This document shows, in pieces, positions 17,168 to 26,546 of a stretch of 64,000 bases of DNA. The notes under the pieces were generated by a model. It saw only the letters and a list, made by a program, of their open reading frames with translations, did not search any database and was not told the DNA's origin. A program made the translations under genes and the position numbers. Positions within the stretch are counted from its first letter, which is position 1; each line of letters opens with the position of its first letter. Source of the stretch: Chitinivorax tropicus (GTDB lineage Bacteria; Pseudomonadota; Gammaproteobacteria; Burkholderiales; SCOH01); the NCBI RefSeq assembly GCF_014202905.1, contig NZ_JACHHY010000007.1, positions 1 to 64,000 of the forward strand, given 5' to 3'.

Positions 17168-17995
17168 TCATTTCACCTTGCGGGTGCTCATGTGGCGCAA
17201 ATAGGCCAGGAGGTCGGTCAGGTCACGTTCCGACAGGGTTTTCTCATCCACGGCGGGCATGGCCGAGCGCTCCCAGTGGCGCAGCTTCTGGGGGTTGCGG
17301 ACCAGGGTGCGCAGGTAGGGCGCCCGGAGGTATTCGGTTGGGTTGTGGGGGATATTCAAATCCGGCGCCAGGTTTGCGTCCCCTGCTTTGTTCAGCGAGT
17401 GACAAGGCAGACAATGCTGTTTGAACTGAGCAAACCCGTTGCGGATCGGGCTGTTGGCCGGCAATGTGGCGGCGGGCTGCAGCTGGGGGTAGCGGATTTC
17501 CACGGGTTGGACGCGCTCGATGCGGGCCAACTGATAGGGCCACATTTCTGGCGTGATGCCGCTCTTCTCGGGGCTCAGCCAGACCACATACAGCGGGCCT
17601 GCCGTACCGGGCTTGCCTGGTTTGACGGGTGGCCAGGGGGCATCGTCCGTTTCAATCGCCAGGTACGGCTCTGCTTTGCCCTCGGCCAACAGCAGGCTGG
17701 CTGACAGCGTGACGGCAAAGCCATCGGACGCGGTGAATTTCAGGCTATCGCTGGCTTGGATACCGGCTTTTTTCAACAACGGTTGCAGTGGCACAGCCTG
17801 ATAGCGCATGGCTTTGTGATAGCTGACATCATTCGGCACATCAATCTCACGCAAACCCGTCTCAGCCAGCAGGGCCTGTTTTTCGTAGGCTTGCTGATAT
17901 TGCTCGTTGGCAATGGACAGGACAGGGGTGGCGAAAGACAGACTGCTACAGGTGAATAAGGCTGCCGCCAGGGCTTGTTTCAACAACGTGTGCAT
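17168..17995 (-). CDS. Periplasmic mono-heme cytochrome c with molybdopterin-oxidoreductase-like N-domain
   Basis: The 275-aa protein has a signal peptide (MHTLLKQALAAALFTCSSLSFA). Its N-terminal domain of about 150 residues carries the segment GPLYVVWLSPEK, resembling the beta-structured part of molybdopterin-binding oxidoreductases but with no visible cofactor cysteine. The C-terminal cytochrome c domain has heme motif CLPCH and a likely axial Met in SAMPAVDE. It is probably a small electron-transfer protein. The fusion is unusual, and the domain call is tentative. Confidence 0.75.
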   Translation of the reverse strand: MHTLLKQALAAALFTCSSLSFATPVLSIANEQYQQAYEKQALLAETGLREIDVPNDVSYHKAMRYQAVPLQPLLKKAGIQASDSLKFTASDGFAVTLSASLLLAEGKAEPYLAIETDDAPWPPVKPGKPGTAGPLYVVWLSPEKSGITPEMWPYQLARIERVQPVEIRYPQLQPAATLPANSPIRNGFAQFKQHCLPCHSLNKAGDANLAPDLNIPHNPTEYLRAPYLRTLVRNPQKLRHWERSAMPAVDEKTLSERDLTDLLAYLRHMSTRKVK

Positions 17996-18188
17996 GGGTG
18001 ATCCCGTTCTTGTCTGAAATTGAGGCGACAAGATCATAGAACAAGGCTGCGCGGGGCGGATAGCCTTGTGTAAACGTCGTTATTTGCTGATTCAGGGATG
18101 TAGCAGATGCAACAAGGCCAAGCCAGGCGTCCGCTCAAAACGGCCATACTCAGGCATTTGCGGGGCGGTCATGCTTTGCGGGTCGTGA

Positions 18189-18665
18189 TCACAGGCCGTG
18201 GCTGCCCGCAACGGCCCCCAGGATGGTCAACAAGCTGATCGCCAACAGAACACCATGCAGGCGTTGAACCAATCGGAAGGTTGCCGCTGGCGATTGGCTG
18301 GCGCGTCGGCTGAACCAACGATGCAACCAGAGTGGCTCCAGCACGAACAGAATCAAGCTGAAGATCGCCCAGATACCCACCATGGCGTGCATCCACCAGT
18401 AGTGTGGATCAGCGAATCGTCCCCATAAGCCCAGCCGCTCGACCAGGAAAAAGCCGCTGATACCTGTCAGCAGCGTGGTGGCCTGCGCAATGCGGGCAAA
18501 TCGATGTTCGATCATTTCAAACATCGGCGCTTGCTCGGCTGGCTGGAACCGTTGGCGGATGGCGGGCAGGATCACCAATGTGACCATGGCCACACCGCCA
18601 ATCCAGATGACCACGCCCAATACATGAAGGGCGCGGGCAAGGGCGAGTAAGGCGTAGTCTGACAT
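18189..18665 (-). CDS. CopD-like four-helix membrane protein
   Basis: The 158-aa protein has about four transmembrane helices and opens with ALHVLGVVIWIGGVAMVTLV, the His/Gly-rich first helix typical of CopD-domain and related putative integral membrane proteins. A second conserved helix reads YWWMHAMVGIWAIFSL. Such proteins may bind copper or heme, but no function is established. It lies upstream of the cytochrome c gene on the same strand, 193 bases away. Confidence 0.75.
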   Translation of the reverse strand: MSDYALLALARALHVLGVVIWIGGVAMVTLVILPAIRQRFQPAEQAPMFEMIEHRFARIAQATTLLTGISGFFLVERLGLWGRFADPHYWWMHAMVGIWAIFSLILFVLEPLWLHRWFSRRASQSPAATFRLVQRLHGVLLAISLLTILGAVAGSHGL

Positions 18666-18804
18666 GGGGGCGGCTTGGGTGGTGAGATGGCGTCATTGTA
18701 GATGACCGGGCTGGTTGCCACTTTGTGTTGAATCAAGCCCCGCTCTGCACCGGAAGCAGTACTCATGGCCAGCTGCCGGTGGTGGCGAATCCACCTCTAC
18801 GGGT

Positions 18805-19323
18805 CTACAGCTGCTTGTAATACAGCGAAGTGGGCCGCAGCTGGCCATCTGGAGAGCAGGCAAAGTCAGGAATCACCCCTGCAAACTGGTAGCCAGCCTG
18901 TCGATAAAAGCCCTCCGCCGGGGAGCCGGTTTCCGTATCGAGGTACAGCAGTCGACGGTGTAACGTGGCTGCTGCTTCCTCCAGTGTCTTGACTAACGCA
19001 TGGCCGATGCCCATGCGGCGGGTGTCGGTGTGAACCAGCAGCTTCTGCACTTCCGCGCGGGCCAAGCCGTTTTCACGCTGACAAAGATCCAGTTGGATGG
19101 TGCCAACGATTTTGTCATCACACATGGCCACCCACAGCCAGCGGCTGCCATCCTGCAAACTGGCTTCCAGCCCGCGCCAGTATTGGCGTGCGCGGGTCGC
19201 ATCCAGGGTGGCTAGGAAGCCGACCGATGCACCATGATGGACCGCATCGATCAGCAGCGCGATCAACTGGGGTGTCGCTTCGTGGAGCGTAGTGTGGCTT
19301 AAGCGGACAATTTGTAAGGTCAT
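18805..19323 (-). CDS. GNAT family N-acetyltransferase
   Basis: The 172-aa protein has the acetyl-CoA-binding motif A (VQKLLVHTDTRRMGIGHALV) and a following YLDTETGSPAEGFYRQAGY segment, typical of small-molecule N-acetyltransferases related to phosphinothricin or amino-acid acetyltransferases. The ATG at 19323 is preferred over an upstream TTG. The substrate is unknown. Single gene, with bioA divergent on the other side. Confidence 0.9.
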   Translation of the reverse strand: MTLQIVRLSHTTLHEATPQLIALLIDAVHHGASVGFLATLDATRARQYWRGLEASLQDGSRWLWVAMCDDKIVGTIQLDLCQRENGLARAEVQKLLVHTDTRRMGIGHALVKTLEEAAATLHRRLLYLDTETGSPAEGFYRQAGYQFAGVIPDFACSPDGQLRPTSLYYKQL

Positions 19324-19607
19324 GATGTCATCCAATCAGTGGCTTTTTTGTATGCCATCCATACCAAGCATGGTTTGTGCCAACCGTGTGAAAGGGTATG
19401 GATCAGGCTTGGTATGCCGCGATTCGGTCAGTAGGCGGCAGAGTGAGCAGGTAACTGGATGCGGCGTGGCACCAGATTGGGGCACTGGAATACGGATCTG
19501 GCGAGGGTTGTGCGGCCAGATGCCATGATCATGACGCCCACAGCGATCAAACAAGGCGAGGCGGGCATCGGTTAGAATGGCTTTTTGATTGTTTCAGGGC
19601 GATTTGA

Positions 19608-20915
19608 ATGACTGAGAACGAAGCATGGCTGACACGTAGCAAGCAGGCCGTCTGGCACCCGTGCACCCAGATGAAGCGCCATGAAACCTTGCCGCTGGTA
19701 CCGATTGCGAGAGGGGAGGGGCCTTGGCTGTTCGATTTCGATGGCAATCGTTATCTGGATGCCGTATCGAGCTGGTGGGTGAATCTGTTTGGTCATTGCA
19801 ACCCTCGCATCAATGAAGCCATCAAATCACAGCTGGATACGTTGGAGCATGTGATCCTGGCGGGCTTCACGCAGCAACCGGTCGTGGAGCTGTCAGAGCG
19901 GCTGGCCAAGCTGACGGGGCTTGGGCATGCGTTTTATGGCTCGGATGGTGCATCGGCCACGGAAATCGCGCTGAAGATGAGCTTCCATTATTGGCGGAAT
20001 GTCGGCCTGTCGGGAAAAGTCGGTTTTGTCAGCCTGCAGAATAGCTATCACGGCGAAACGTTAGGGGCTTTGTCGGTGACCGATGTCGCATTGTTCCGCG
20101 ATACCTATGCCCCCCTACTGCGGCAAAGCCACCAGGTGCGAAGCCCCGATTGGCGCCTGGCCGAGCCCGGTGAATCAAAGGAAGCCTATGCCGAGCGCTG
20201 TGCTTCCGAGCTGGCTGACTATCTGGCGGCGCACCATCACACCACTGCGGCGTTGATTCTGGAGCCGCTGGTGCAGGGCGCCGCTGGAATGGGCATGTAC
20301 CACCCGATCTATCTGCAGCGGGCTCGGGCGCTGTGTGATCAATACAACGTCCACCTGATTGCAGACGAGATCGCGGTGGGGTTTGGGCGTACCGGCACAA
20401 TGTTTGCCCACGAGCAGGCAGCAATCAAGCCAGACTTCATCTGCCTGTCGAAAGGCATCACCGGTGGGTATTTGCCATTGTCGGTGGTGTTGACGACCGA
20501 CACGGTCTACCAGGCGTTTTACCATGATGAAGTGACCCGTGGTTTCCTGCATAGCCACAGCTACACCGGCAATGCGCTGGCGTGCCGCGCGGCCTTGGCA
20601 GTGCTCGATATCTTCGAAGAAGAGGATGTGATTGCCTCCAATCGCATACGCGCTGCTTGGTTCACCGCGCTGATGGAGCCGATCCGCCGCCATTCCAAAG
20701 TCACGCATTTCCGGCAGCTGGGCATGATCTGGGCAATGGATGTGCTGACCGATCAACCAGACTTTGCCAATCGCTGTTTCCAGCAGGCCCTGCAGCAAGG
20801 CGTGTTGTTGCGTCCAATCGGGAAGTCGCTGTATTTCATGCCACCCTATGTGGTGGATGGCGAGGCAGTCAGCTTGTTTGTCAGCACAGTGCTGTCGATA
20901 CTGGATCAAGTTTGA
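19608..20915 (+). CDS. bioA: Adenosylmethionine-8-amino-7-oxononanoate aminotransferase
   Basis: The 435-aa PLP enzyme makes 7,8-diaminopelargonate from KAPA with SAM as amino donor in biotin synthesis. It shows the BioA-specific opening WHPCTQMK, the SSWWVNLFGH segment, the cofactor region GSDGASATEIALKM and the PLP lysine in CLSKGITGGY. Other bio genes are absent from the window, so the pathway is split in this genome. No BirA-type operator was recognised in the 284-base upstream gap. Confidence 0.96.
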   Translation: MTENEAWLTRSKQAVWHPCTQMKRHETLPLVPIARGEGPWLFDFDGNRYLDAVSSWWVNLFGHCNPRINEAIKSQLDTLEHVILAGFTQQPVVELSERLAKLTGLGHAFYGSDGASATEIALKMSFHYWRNVGLSGKVGFVSLQNSYHGETLGALSVTDVALFRDTYAPLLRQSHQVRSPDWRLAEPGESKEAYAERCASELADYLAAHHHTTAALILEPLVQGAAGMGMYHPIYLQRARALCDQYNVHLIADEIAVGFGRTGTMFAHEQAAIKPDFICLSKGITGGYLPLSVVLTTDTVYQAFYHDEVTRGFLHSHSYTGNALACRAALAVLDIFEEEDVIASNRIRAAWFTALMEPIRRHSKVTHFRQLGMIWAMDVLTDQPDFANRCFQQALQQGVLLRPIGKSLYFMPPYVVDGEAVSLFVSTVLSILDQV

Positions 20916-21036
20916 TCCACGGGCTCTGATTGTGTGTTGCGGCCATGTCGATGGCATGGCGGCTTTGTTTTACCATTCATGCAACTTGGCATGTTTTGCA
21001 TGGTCAATGTGTGCTTGCCATCCTTGATTCGGTGTC

Positions 21037-21702
21037 ATGGGTACAGTCAGTTTACAGTCAACTTTTTTGAATGATGATCCCGTTCCTGCCGTACCCTGGT
21101 ATCGGACAGGGAGCGGGCTGCTGATTTCGCTGTTGCTGCATGCGGCGTTGCTGGTGTTATGGCAGGGGTGGCAAGCGAAGCCCCCGGCTCTCGCACCTGC
21201 CCAGCGCATCATCGAGCTGCGCCTGCAACCCATTGCCAAACCAGCTCCACCCCCCGCTGTTGATTTGATCCCACCGCCCCAGGCGCCTATTGCAACCACT
21301 ACACCCAAGCCCGCGCTTACCCCTACCCCCGCCAAGCCGACACCCGCCAAGGCTGCTGCCGCCACCGCACGTATCGCCCGCCCAAAGACAGAAGAGGAAG
21401 AACAAGCAGTACCCGAGGCACCCTCGCGTGCAGCACCGATTCAGGCTGATCTGGCACCAGCTGCCGGACATATCGATCTGGAGGCGGCCAAGCGGATCGC
21501 ACGGGAAGCGGGCCAGGAAGGGAGCAAGTCAGCACCCCCAGCCTATCTGGCGAAGCCTGCGCCGGAGCGCGAAACTGCGCTAGGGAAGGGCATCAACCAG
21601 TCGGAACGTGCCGATTGCCGTGAAGCCTATGCCGGGCTCGGATTGCTTGCCGTGCCGTTACTGTTGAAGGATGCCGCCACCGGCGGTGGCTGCAAGTGGT
21701 GA
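21037..21702 (+). CDS. Proline-rich, TonB-like inner-membrane-anchored protein
   Basis: The 221-aa protein has a single N-terminal membrane anchor (about residues 27-44, GLLISLLLHAALLVLW), a periplasmic Pro/Ala/Lys-rich region of about 90 residues and a short C-terminal domain with two cysteines (ADCREAYAGLG...GGGCKW). The layout mimics TonB, but the recognised TonB C-terminal fold and its YP motif are not evident. It may be a TonB-like or cell-wall-spanning adaptor. No exbBD genes are nearby. Single gene after bioA. Confidence 0.6.
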   Translation: MGTVSLQSTFLNDDPVPAVPWYRTGSGLLISLLLHAALLVLWQGWQAKPPALAPAQRIIELRLQPIAKPAPPPAVDLIPPPQAPIATTTPKPALTPTPAKPTPAKAAAATARIARPKTEEEEQAVPEAPSRAAPIQADLAPAAGHIDLEAAKRIAREAGQEGSKSAPPAYLAKPAPERETALGKGINQSERADCREAYAGLGLLAVPLLLKDAATGGGCKW

Positions 21703-22274
21703 TGGGTATCGTTTTACCGACAGTGCCCGTGTCGGGTCATGCCTGCAGCGCCCGGTTTGGCAGCCCCGCATGGCTGTTTTCAATGCACCCTCCATTCAAA
21801 TTTCCCACCTGATTTGATGAATCATTTTGTACATCTCACTGAGATTTGAAATCGATTTCACATGGCCGACTGACAAGCGGACAAACGGTCATTTTCGATA
21901 TCAATGGTCAATTATATTGGGCGAAGCGATTTCGAATTGGCCCGATCGATATGGTAGTCACATGTGATTTTCATTAACTAAAGCGTTTTCTTTTTCGGTA
22001 AAAACGTCTTTAACTTTTTGAAAATAATTGTTTTTTTTGAGATGCGAGGGGGGTGTTGCATCACTTTGACTTATCGCATGTGCAGCTTCGCATGTATTGC
22101 TCGTGTGGCACCGAAAAACGGCCATGTCATTGGCAGAAAGTGAACGCCGTAAATTTGACGAACGGAGGAAACTTCTGGAGGGTGGGTGAGGTGATGTCAT
22201 ATTGACACGTAGGAAAGCAGCATGATCAAATCAACCCCGCTTTATGACAATTAAATAGTTCAAAGGGGCGCTGC
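21703..22274. other. Long AT-rich upstream region of the M4 protease gene
   Basis: The 572 bases contain no supported gene. The DNA is AT-rich from about 21960 onward, consistent with a regulated promoter region. The clearest element is the palindrome at 21847-21860. Confidence 0.45.
21847..21860. promoter_or_regulatory. 14-bp perfect palindrome upstream of the protease cluster
   Basis: TGAAATCGATTTCA is self-complementary and lies about 415 bases before the M4 protease start. It could be a regulator binding site for the exported protease cluster. Nothing more supports it. Confidence 0.3.
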
Positions 22275-24233
22275 ATGTTACAAGTAACTACCAAACGAAT
22301 CATTAAGTTATCAACTTGTGCAGTATTGGTCGCCGGGGCAATGCAAGCCATGGCGGCTACGCGCGTTGATCTGGGCTCCCAATCCTTGGCTGCTGCAGAT
22401 CTGCCACAGCTGGGCGCAGACCTGCGTCCGGTGACATCCATCAACGTTGCGAATGGTGCAACCAAGGTCAAGTACCAGCAATATTACAACGGCATCCGTG
22501 TCTATGGCGAGCACGCTCCGGTAGGGGTGCAGCAACGTGGTGCACAGGGAATGCAGGCTGACTCAGTCGCCTCATTTGTGGCTGGTACCTATGTATCTGA
22601 TATTGAAAGTGATCTGCCCAATGCCCGTCCGACGCTGTCAAAAGACGATGCGCTGAAGATTGCGCGCAGCCGTGCTCTGTTCGGCAGCCCGGTCAAGCAA
22701 GGGCAGGGCGAGAAAGCTGAGTTGCTGATTCGCCTGGATGATGCTGGCCGCGCTCAGCTGTTCTACCTGACTTCCCTGTATGTAGGTGGGCCGCGTCCGA
22801 CTCAACCTGTGTTCATGATCGATGCAATGAGTGGTCGTATCCTCAAGCAATGGGAAGGTTTGGCCCGTCGCGATGCAGTCGGCCCCGGTGGCAATGAGCG
22901 TACTGGCCGTTACGAATTTGGCCGTGACCGCAAGGCGATGAAGGTGGCTGAAGACTGCCGTTTCGAAACCGACAATGTGGTGACGGTCGATCTGCAACAC
23001 TCTCAGGATACACGCAATACCACTCCATTCCGCCCTGCGGACTGCCCTGCATCCGGCCCGGTTCGTAATGAATACAAGGCGATCAACGGTGCATATTCGC
23101 CTATCAATGATGCTCATTATAGCGGTGGCGTGGTGTTCGATATGTACCAGGACTGGTTCCAACGCCGCCCGCTCAATGGCAAGTTGATCCTGCAAGTGCA
23201 TTTTGACAAGGATCACGAAAATGCATACTGGGGCAATGGCCGGATGCAGTTCGGTGATGGTGCTTCGCGCATGCATCCGCTGACCTCGCTTGGCGTGATT
23301 GCGCATGAAGTGAGCCATGGCTTTACCGAACAGAACTCTGGCTTGGAGTATTCCGGGCAGTCGGGTGGGATGAACGAGGCATTCTCGGACATCGCATCAC
23401 AAGGCGCTGAGTTCTACAGCAACGGTCAAGCCAGCTTCCAGATCGGCCATGACATTTTCAAGGCGCGTGGCGAGGCAATGCGCTACATGGATGAGCCCGA
23501 GAAGGATGGCCGGTCGATTGGTCATGCCAGCAAGTATCGCGATAACATGAATGTGCACTTCACCAGCGGCGTGTACAACAAGGCATACTATCTGTTGGCT
23601 CACAAGCCGGGTTGGGATGCACGTAAGGCATTCGAGGTCTTCGTTGTTGCCAACATGATGTACTGGCGTTCAAACAGCACCTTCAACGATGGCGCGTGCG
23701 GTGTGATCCGTGCAGCGGATGACAAAGGGCGTAACCGCAATGACGTGATTGACGCATTCAGCCAGGTAGGTGTGACATGCGCCAACGTGCCACCGACACC
23801 CACCCCGACGCCGACACCTACTCCGACGCCGACACCTACTCCAACACCGACACCGACACCGACACCCACCCCAACGCCGACACCTACTCCAACACCCACA
23901 CCGACACCAACAGGTGATGTGCTGAAGAATGGTATTGCTGTCACCGGCATTGAGGCATCTGCAAACACCAAGAAGCAGTTCACGATCGACGTGCCAGCAG
24001 GCGCTCGGTTCCTCGCTGTGCGTACAGGTAGTGGGACGGGTGATACGGATCTTTACGTCAAACATGGCAGCGTGCCCAGCACTGGCCGTAACAGTGATGC
24101 GGATGGCATGTCAGGTGGCGAAACCAACGCCGAGTACGTACTGATCAACAATCCCAAGGCCGGCAAGTATTACGTGCTGTTGCACGCATACTCCGATATC
24201 AAGAATGTTTCGGTCATCGGCGCGGTTCGCTGA
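22275..24233 (+). CDS. Secreted M4 (thermolysin-like) metallopeptidase with TP linker and PPC domain
   Basis: The 652-aa preproenzyme has a signal peptide (ends near AMQAMA), an FTP/PepSY-type propeptide to about residue 210 and a catalytic domain. The zinc motif is H344-E-x2-H348 with third ligand Glu368 (GGMNEAFSD), and the transition-state His lies in VHFTSGVYNKA. Thr-Pro repeats occupy roughly residues 508-546, followed by a C-terminal PPC domain. It is probably exported by type II secretion and degrades extracellular protein. Two further exported peptidases with the same linker follow directly. Confidence 0.93.
   Translation: MLQVTTKRIIKLSTCAVLVAGAMQAMAATRVDLGSQSLAAADLPQLGADLRPVTSINVANGATKVKYQQYYNGIRVYGEHAPVGVQQRGAQGMQADSVASFVAGTYVSDIESDLPNARPTLSKDDALKIARSRALFGSPVKQGQGEKAELLIRLDDAGRAQLFYLTSLYVGGPRPTQPVFMIDAMSGRILKQWEGLARRDAVGPGGNERTGRYEFGRDRKAMKVAEDCRFETDNVVTVDLQHSQDTRNTTPFRPADCPASGPVRNEYKAINGAYSPINDAHYSGGVVFDMYQDWFQRRPLNGKLILQVHFDKDHENAYWGNGRMQFGDGASRMHPLTSLGVIAHEVSHGFTEQNSGLEYSGQSGGMNEAFSDIASQGAEFYSNGQASFQIGHDIFKARGEAMRYMDEPEKDGRSIGHASKYRDNMNVHFTSGVYNKAYYLLAHKPGWDARKAFEVFVVANMMYWRSNSTFNDGACGVIRAADDKGRNRNDVIDAFSQVGVTCANVPPTPTPTPTPTPTPTPTPTPTPTPTPTPTPTPTPTPTPTPTGDVLKNGIAVTGIEASANTKKQFTIDVPAGARFLAVRTGSGTGDTDLYVKHGSVPSTGRNSDADGMSGGETNAEYVLINNPKAGKYYVLLHAYSDIKNVSVIGAVR
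23796..23912 (+). repeat. Thr-Pro coding repeat in the M4 protease
   Basis: The 117 bases encode alternating Thr-Pro (39 residues) using ACx-CCx codons with partial 12-base periodicity. The encoded segment is a rigid extended linker between catalytic and PPC domains. Related tracts occur at 25533-25640 and 27480-27560. Confidence 0.95.
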
Positions 24234-24314
24234 TCCAGATATTTCCAAGGTGGCCATCTCAATGATGGCCATGAGTCAATCGCCCTGGGTAGGGCGAGCA
24301 TGCAACGGATAGGA

Positions 24315-26090
24315 ATGAAACATATGCAAAGCTTCAAAAAAACTTATTTGGCAGGCGTAATCGGGTTTGCATTGGCTGGTTTGGCTTATGCAGGGGCCGC
24401 AGATGAATTGGGCATCAACACAGGCCGTAGCGCCCAAGGCAAACAGGCATCGGTCACGCTGCAAAGTGGTGAAGTCGTCAAGTACGTCATCATTGATGGC
24501 TACGCCGTTGCTGGCGACATGGTGTTGGGCCGCCATGATGAGATCCAGGCCAAGCGTGAATTGCGCGAATTTGCCGGTAACTGGCAGCGCCCGGTGGTTG
24601 AGCTCAAAAAGGGTCAGCAAAGCGACAATCATGCAGCCCAGTCCACCCGCTGGCCGAACAACACCGTGTACTATGCCTTCGCGTCAGGTTTGTCTCAGCG
24701 GACACGCGATGCAGCTTTGGCAGGTATGAAGCTGATCACGAATCGCACAGCAATCAAGTTCGTAGAGCGCACTAACGAGCGTAACTACGTAGAGTTTTTC
24801 CAAGGCGGCGGTTGCTATTCATCAGTTGGTATGGTGGGTGGTAAACAACAGATTTCGCTGGGCTCAGGTTGTGAACATGCTGGTATCGCAGCGCACGAAA
24901 TGCTGCATGCGCTGGGATGGCACCACGAGCAGATGCGCCCTGACCGCGACAATTATGTCACGATCCACCTGAACAACATCTCCTCTGGCATGCAACACAA
25001 CTTTGACAAGTTGCGCGCTTCTCAAGGGGATTCAGCAGGTTCCTACGACTTCAAGTCGATCATGCACTACAACGCGTATGCCTTCTCCAACAATGGTCAG
25101 CCAACCATTACACCGAAAGACACCAGCATTCCGCTTTCGGGGCTGGGCCAACGCCAAGCATTGAGTGATGGTGACGCCGCATCGGTAAACAAGTTCTACC
25201 CTGGCGCGGTTACCCCGACCGACCTGCAGATGACGTTGAGTGCGGCTGAGTTGCGTCTGGATGAAAACACCAAGGGTGAGCTGGTGTTGGATGTTGCTGG
25301 CTCTGCAGAGGATCTGCGCACCCTCAGCTTCCGCGTCAAGACTGACAATGCGTCTGTGATCGCCCCCAGCGGCGTACGCGTTGAGGATGCGGCCTCCGGC
25401 AATCAGCGTAGTGTGGTCATCGTTCCTCAGGCCAATGCTTCTGGCGTGGTGAATGTCACGATCGCAGCCAGAGCCCAGAGCGGTAAGCAGGCCGTGGTGA
25501 ATCTGAAGGTAACAGTGGTTGATGATCCAACCACCCCAACACCTACTCCGACACCAACACCTACTCCGACACCAACGCCTACTCCGACGCCAACGCCTAC
25601 TCCAACGCCTACTCCCACACCTACGCCTACTCCGACCCCTGCAGGCAAGTGTGACACCCAGTTGAGCGTGAGTGGCGAAGTGTCCATCAGCAACAAGCTG
25701 AGCGGAAGCAATCTGGTGCCGGCTGGTGATGCATCGTTGGCACCCATGATCGTGTGGAATGATGGCAACGCAACCCGCTGGAATCTGCAGCGCAATAACG
25801 ATGGCTTCTACTTCATCGTATCCAAGGCCAGCGGCCTGGTGCTGGATCTGAACGGCTCCACACGCAATAAGGTAGGCGGCTCATCCATCCTGTTCACTCG
25901 CCATGGCGGAGTCAACCAGCAATGGTGCCCGGTTGCAACGGGTGATGGCTCCTATCAGCTGGTGTCCCGCTTTAGCGGCTCCCCACTGGGTATCGCGGCT
26001 GCGGACGATGGCACGCACGTGCTGCAGTTCGCCAAGGGCGCAACTGGTGATGGTCTGAAGTGGGTTTTCACCCCTCGCAGATCTCGCTGA
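24315..26090 (+). CDS. Secreted M12A (astacin-like) metallopeptidase with TP linker and ricin-type tail
   Basis: The 591-aa protein has a signal peptide (cleavage near YAGA), a short propeptide, and an astacin catalytic domain with H194-E-x2-H198-x2-G-x2-H204 and the Met-turn SIMHYNAYAF. A beta-sandwich-like region (about 300-400) follows, then Thr-Pro repeats and a C-terminal domain with ricin-B-like blocks (GLVLDLNGSTRN, NQQWCPV), probably carbohydrate binding. Starts at 24315 and 24324 are both possible; AGGA is best spaced for 24324. It lies 81 bases after the M4 gene. Confidence 0.9.
   Translation: MKHMQSFKKTYLAGVIGFALAGLAYAGAADELGINTGRSAQGKQASVTLQSGEVVKYVIIDGYAVAGDMVLGRHDEIQAKRELREFAGNWQRPVVELKKGQQSDNHAAQSTRWPNNTVYYAFASGLSQRTRDAALAGMKLITNRTAIKFVERTNERNYVEFFQGGGCYSSVGMVGGKQQISLGSGCEHAGIAAHEMLHALGWHHEQMRPDRDNYVTIHLNNISSGMQHNFDKLRASQGDSAGSYDFKSIMHYNAYAFSNNGQPTITPKDTSIPLSGLGQRQALSDGDAASVNKFYPGAVTPTDLQMTLSAAELRLDENTKGELVLDVAGSAEDLRTLSFRVKTDNASVIAPSGVRVEDAASGNQRSVVIVPQANASGVVNVTIAARAQSGKQAVVNLKVTVVDDPTTPTPTPTPTPTPTPTPTPTPTPTPTPTPTPTPTPTPAGKCDTQLSVSGEVSISNKLSGSNLVPAGDASLAPMIVWNDGNATRWNLQRNNDGFYFIVSKASGLVLDLNGSTRNKVGGSSILFTRHGGVNQQWCPVATGDGSYQLVSRFSGSPLGIAAADDGTHVLQFAKGATGDGLKWVFTPRRSR
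25533..25640 (+). repeat. Thr-Pro coding repeat in the astacin-like protease
   Basis: Alternating ACx-CCx codons form a Thr-Pro linker between the middle domain and the ricin-type C-terminal domain. Codon choice (CCTACTCCGACG-type units) is similar to the tracts in the two neighbouring protease genes. Confidence 0.93.
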
Positions 26091-26546
26091 TCAGGTGAGG
26101 TTAGGCTGGCATGACATCCATTGATTGAAATGCAATGGCTGCCATTGCCAGCCTTCTGGGTCACCGGATTCTGCTGACATGGTTTTGTAGGCTCACGCTG
26201 TCTTTTTGCAGATCATATGCCATTGATCGTGATGTGATTGTTCTGCATGTCGTCTGGGTGCTGAATCATGCCAGCAGAGTCTGGTTACCTAATGGGCTGT
26301 TGTCCTGACATGCGTCGGGGTGGCAACCCTTTGCCAGTGAATCAAATACGCCGCGTCATATTCTGTCCTGGGCCTTGACTGAATCAACATCAGAGGGCCA
26401 TTTCCTATTGAGATGCAGGTGAAGGGCGATGCGGGCGGTTGGGTCATTGGCGAATGAACACTGCTGCTGTTTGTTTTCTGTTTGGTCTGACGATTCAACG
26501 CGCTGGAAAAATCGGCAGATATCACGGTATTTCAGGAGATTCCATC
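26091..26546. other. Intergenic stretch with a long hairpin
   Basis: The 456 bases hold no supported gene. A 9-bp inverted repeat (26103-26111 with 26146-26154) encloses a second one (CCATTG at 26118-26123, CAATGG at 26133-26138). It forms a long stem-loop 13 bases after the astacin gene, but lacks a good T-run. Confidence 0.5.

Noticed and set aside
19336-19554. 72-codon minus-strand frame between the GNAT gene and bioA
   Set aside because: It starts with TTG, has no ribosome site and a composition unlike neighbouring proteins; the region is more likely the bioA promoter.
20175-20957. 260-codon open frame opposite bioA
   Set aside because: bioA is unmistakable on the other strand; no conserved motif appears in the antisense frame.
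21976-22000. A further AACTAAAGCG sequence as a possible SAM-II-like element
   Set aside because: There is no upstream GC-rich stem, CTTGC block or promoter at the right distance; only the short word matches.
21958-22200. 80-codon minus-strand frame in the upstream region of the M4 gene
   Set aside because: No ribosome site, unusual Ser/His/Asn composition and no recognisable feature.
23600-23983. Minus-strand frame encoding a long Val-Gly repeat
   Set aside because: It is the complement of the Thr-Pro tract in the M4 protease; equivalent frames occur opposite the other two tracts and have no ribosome sites.
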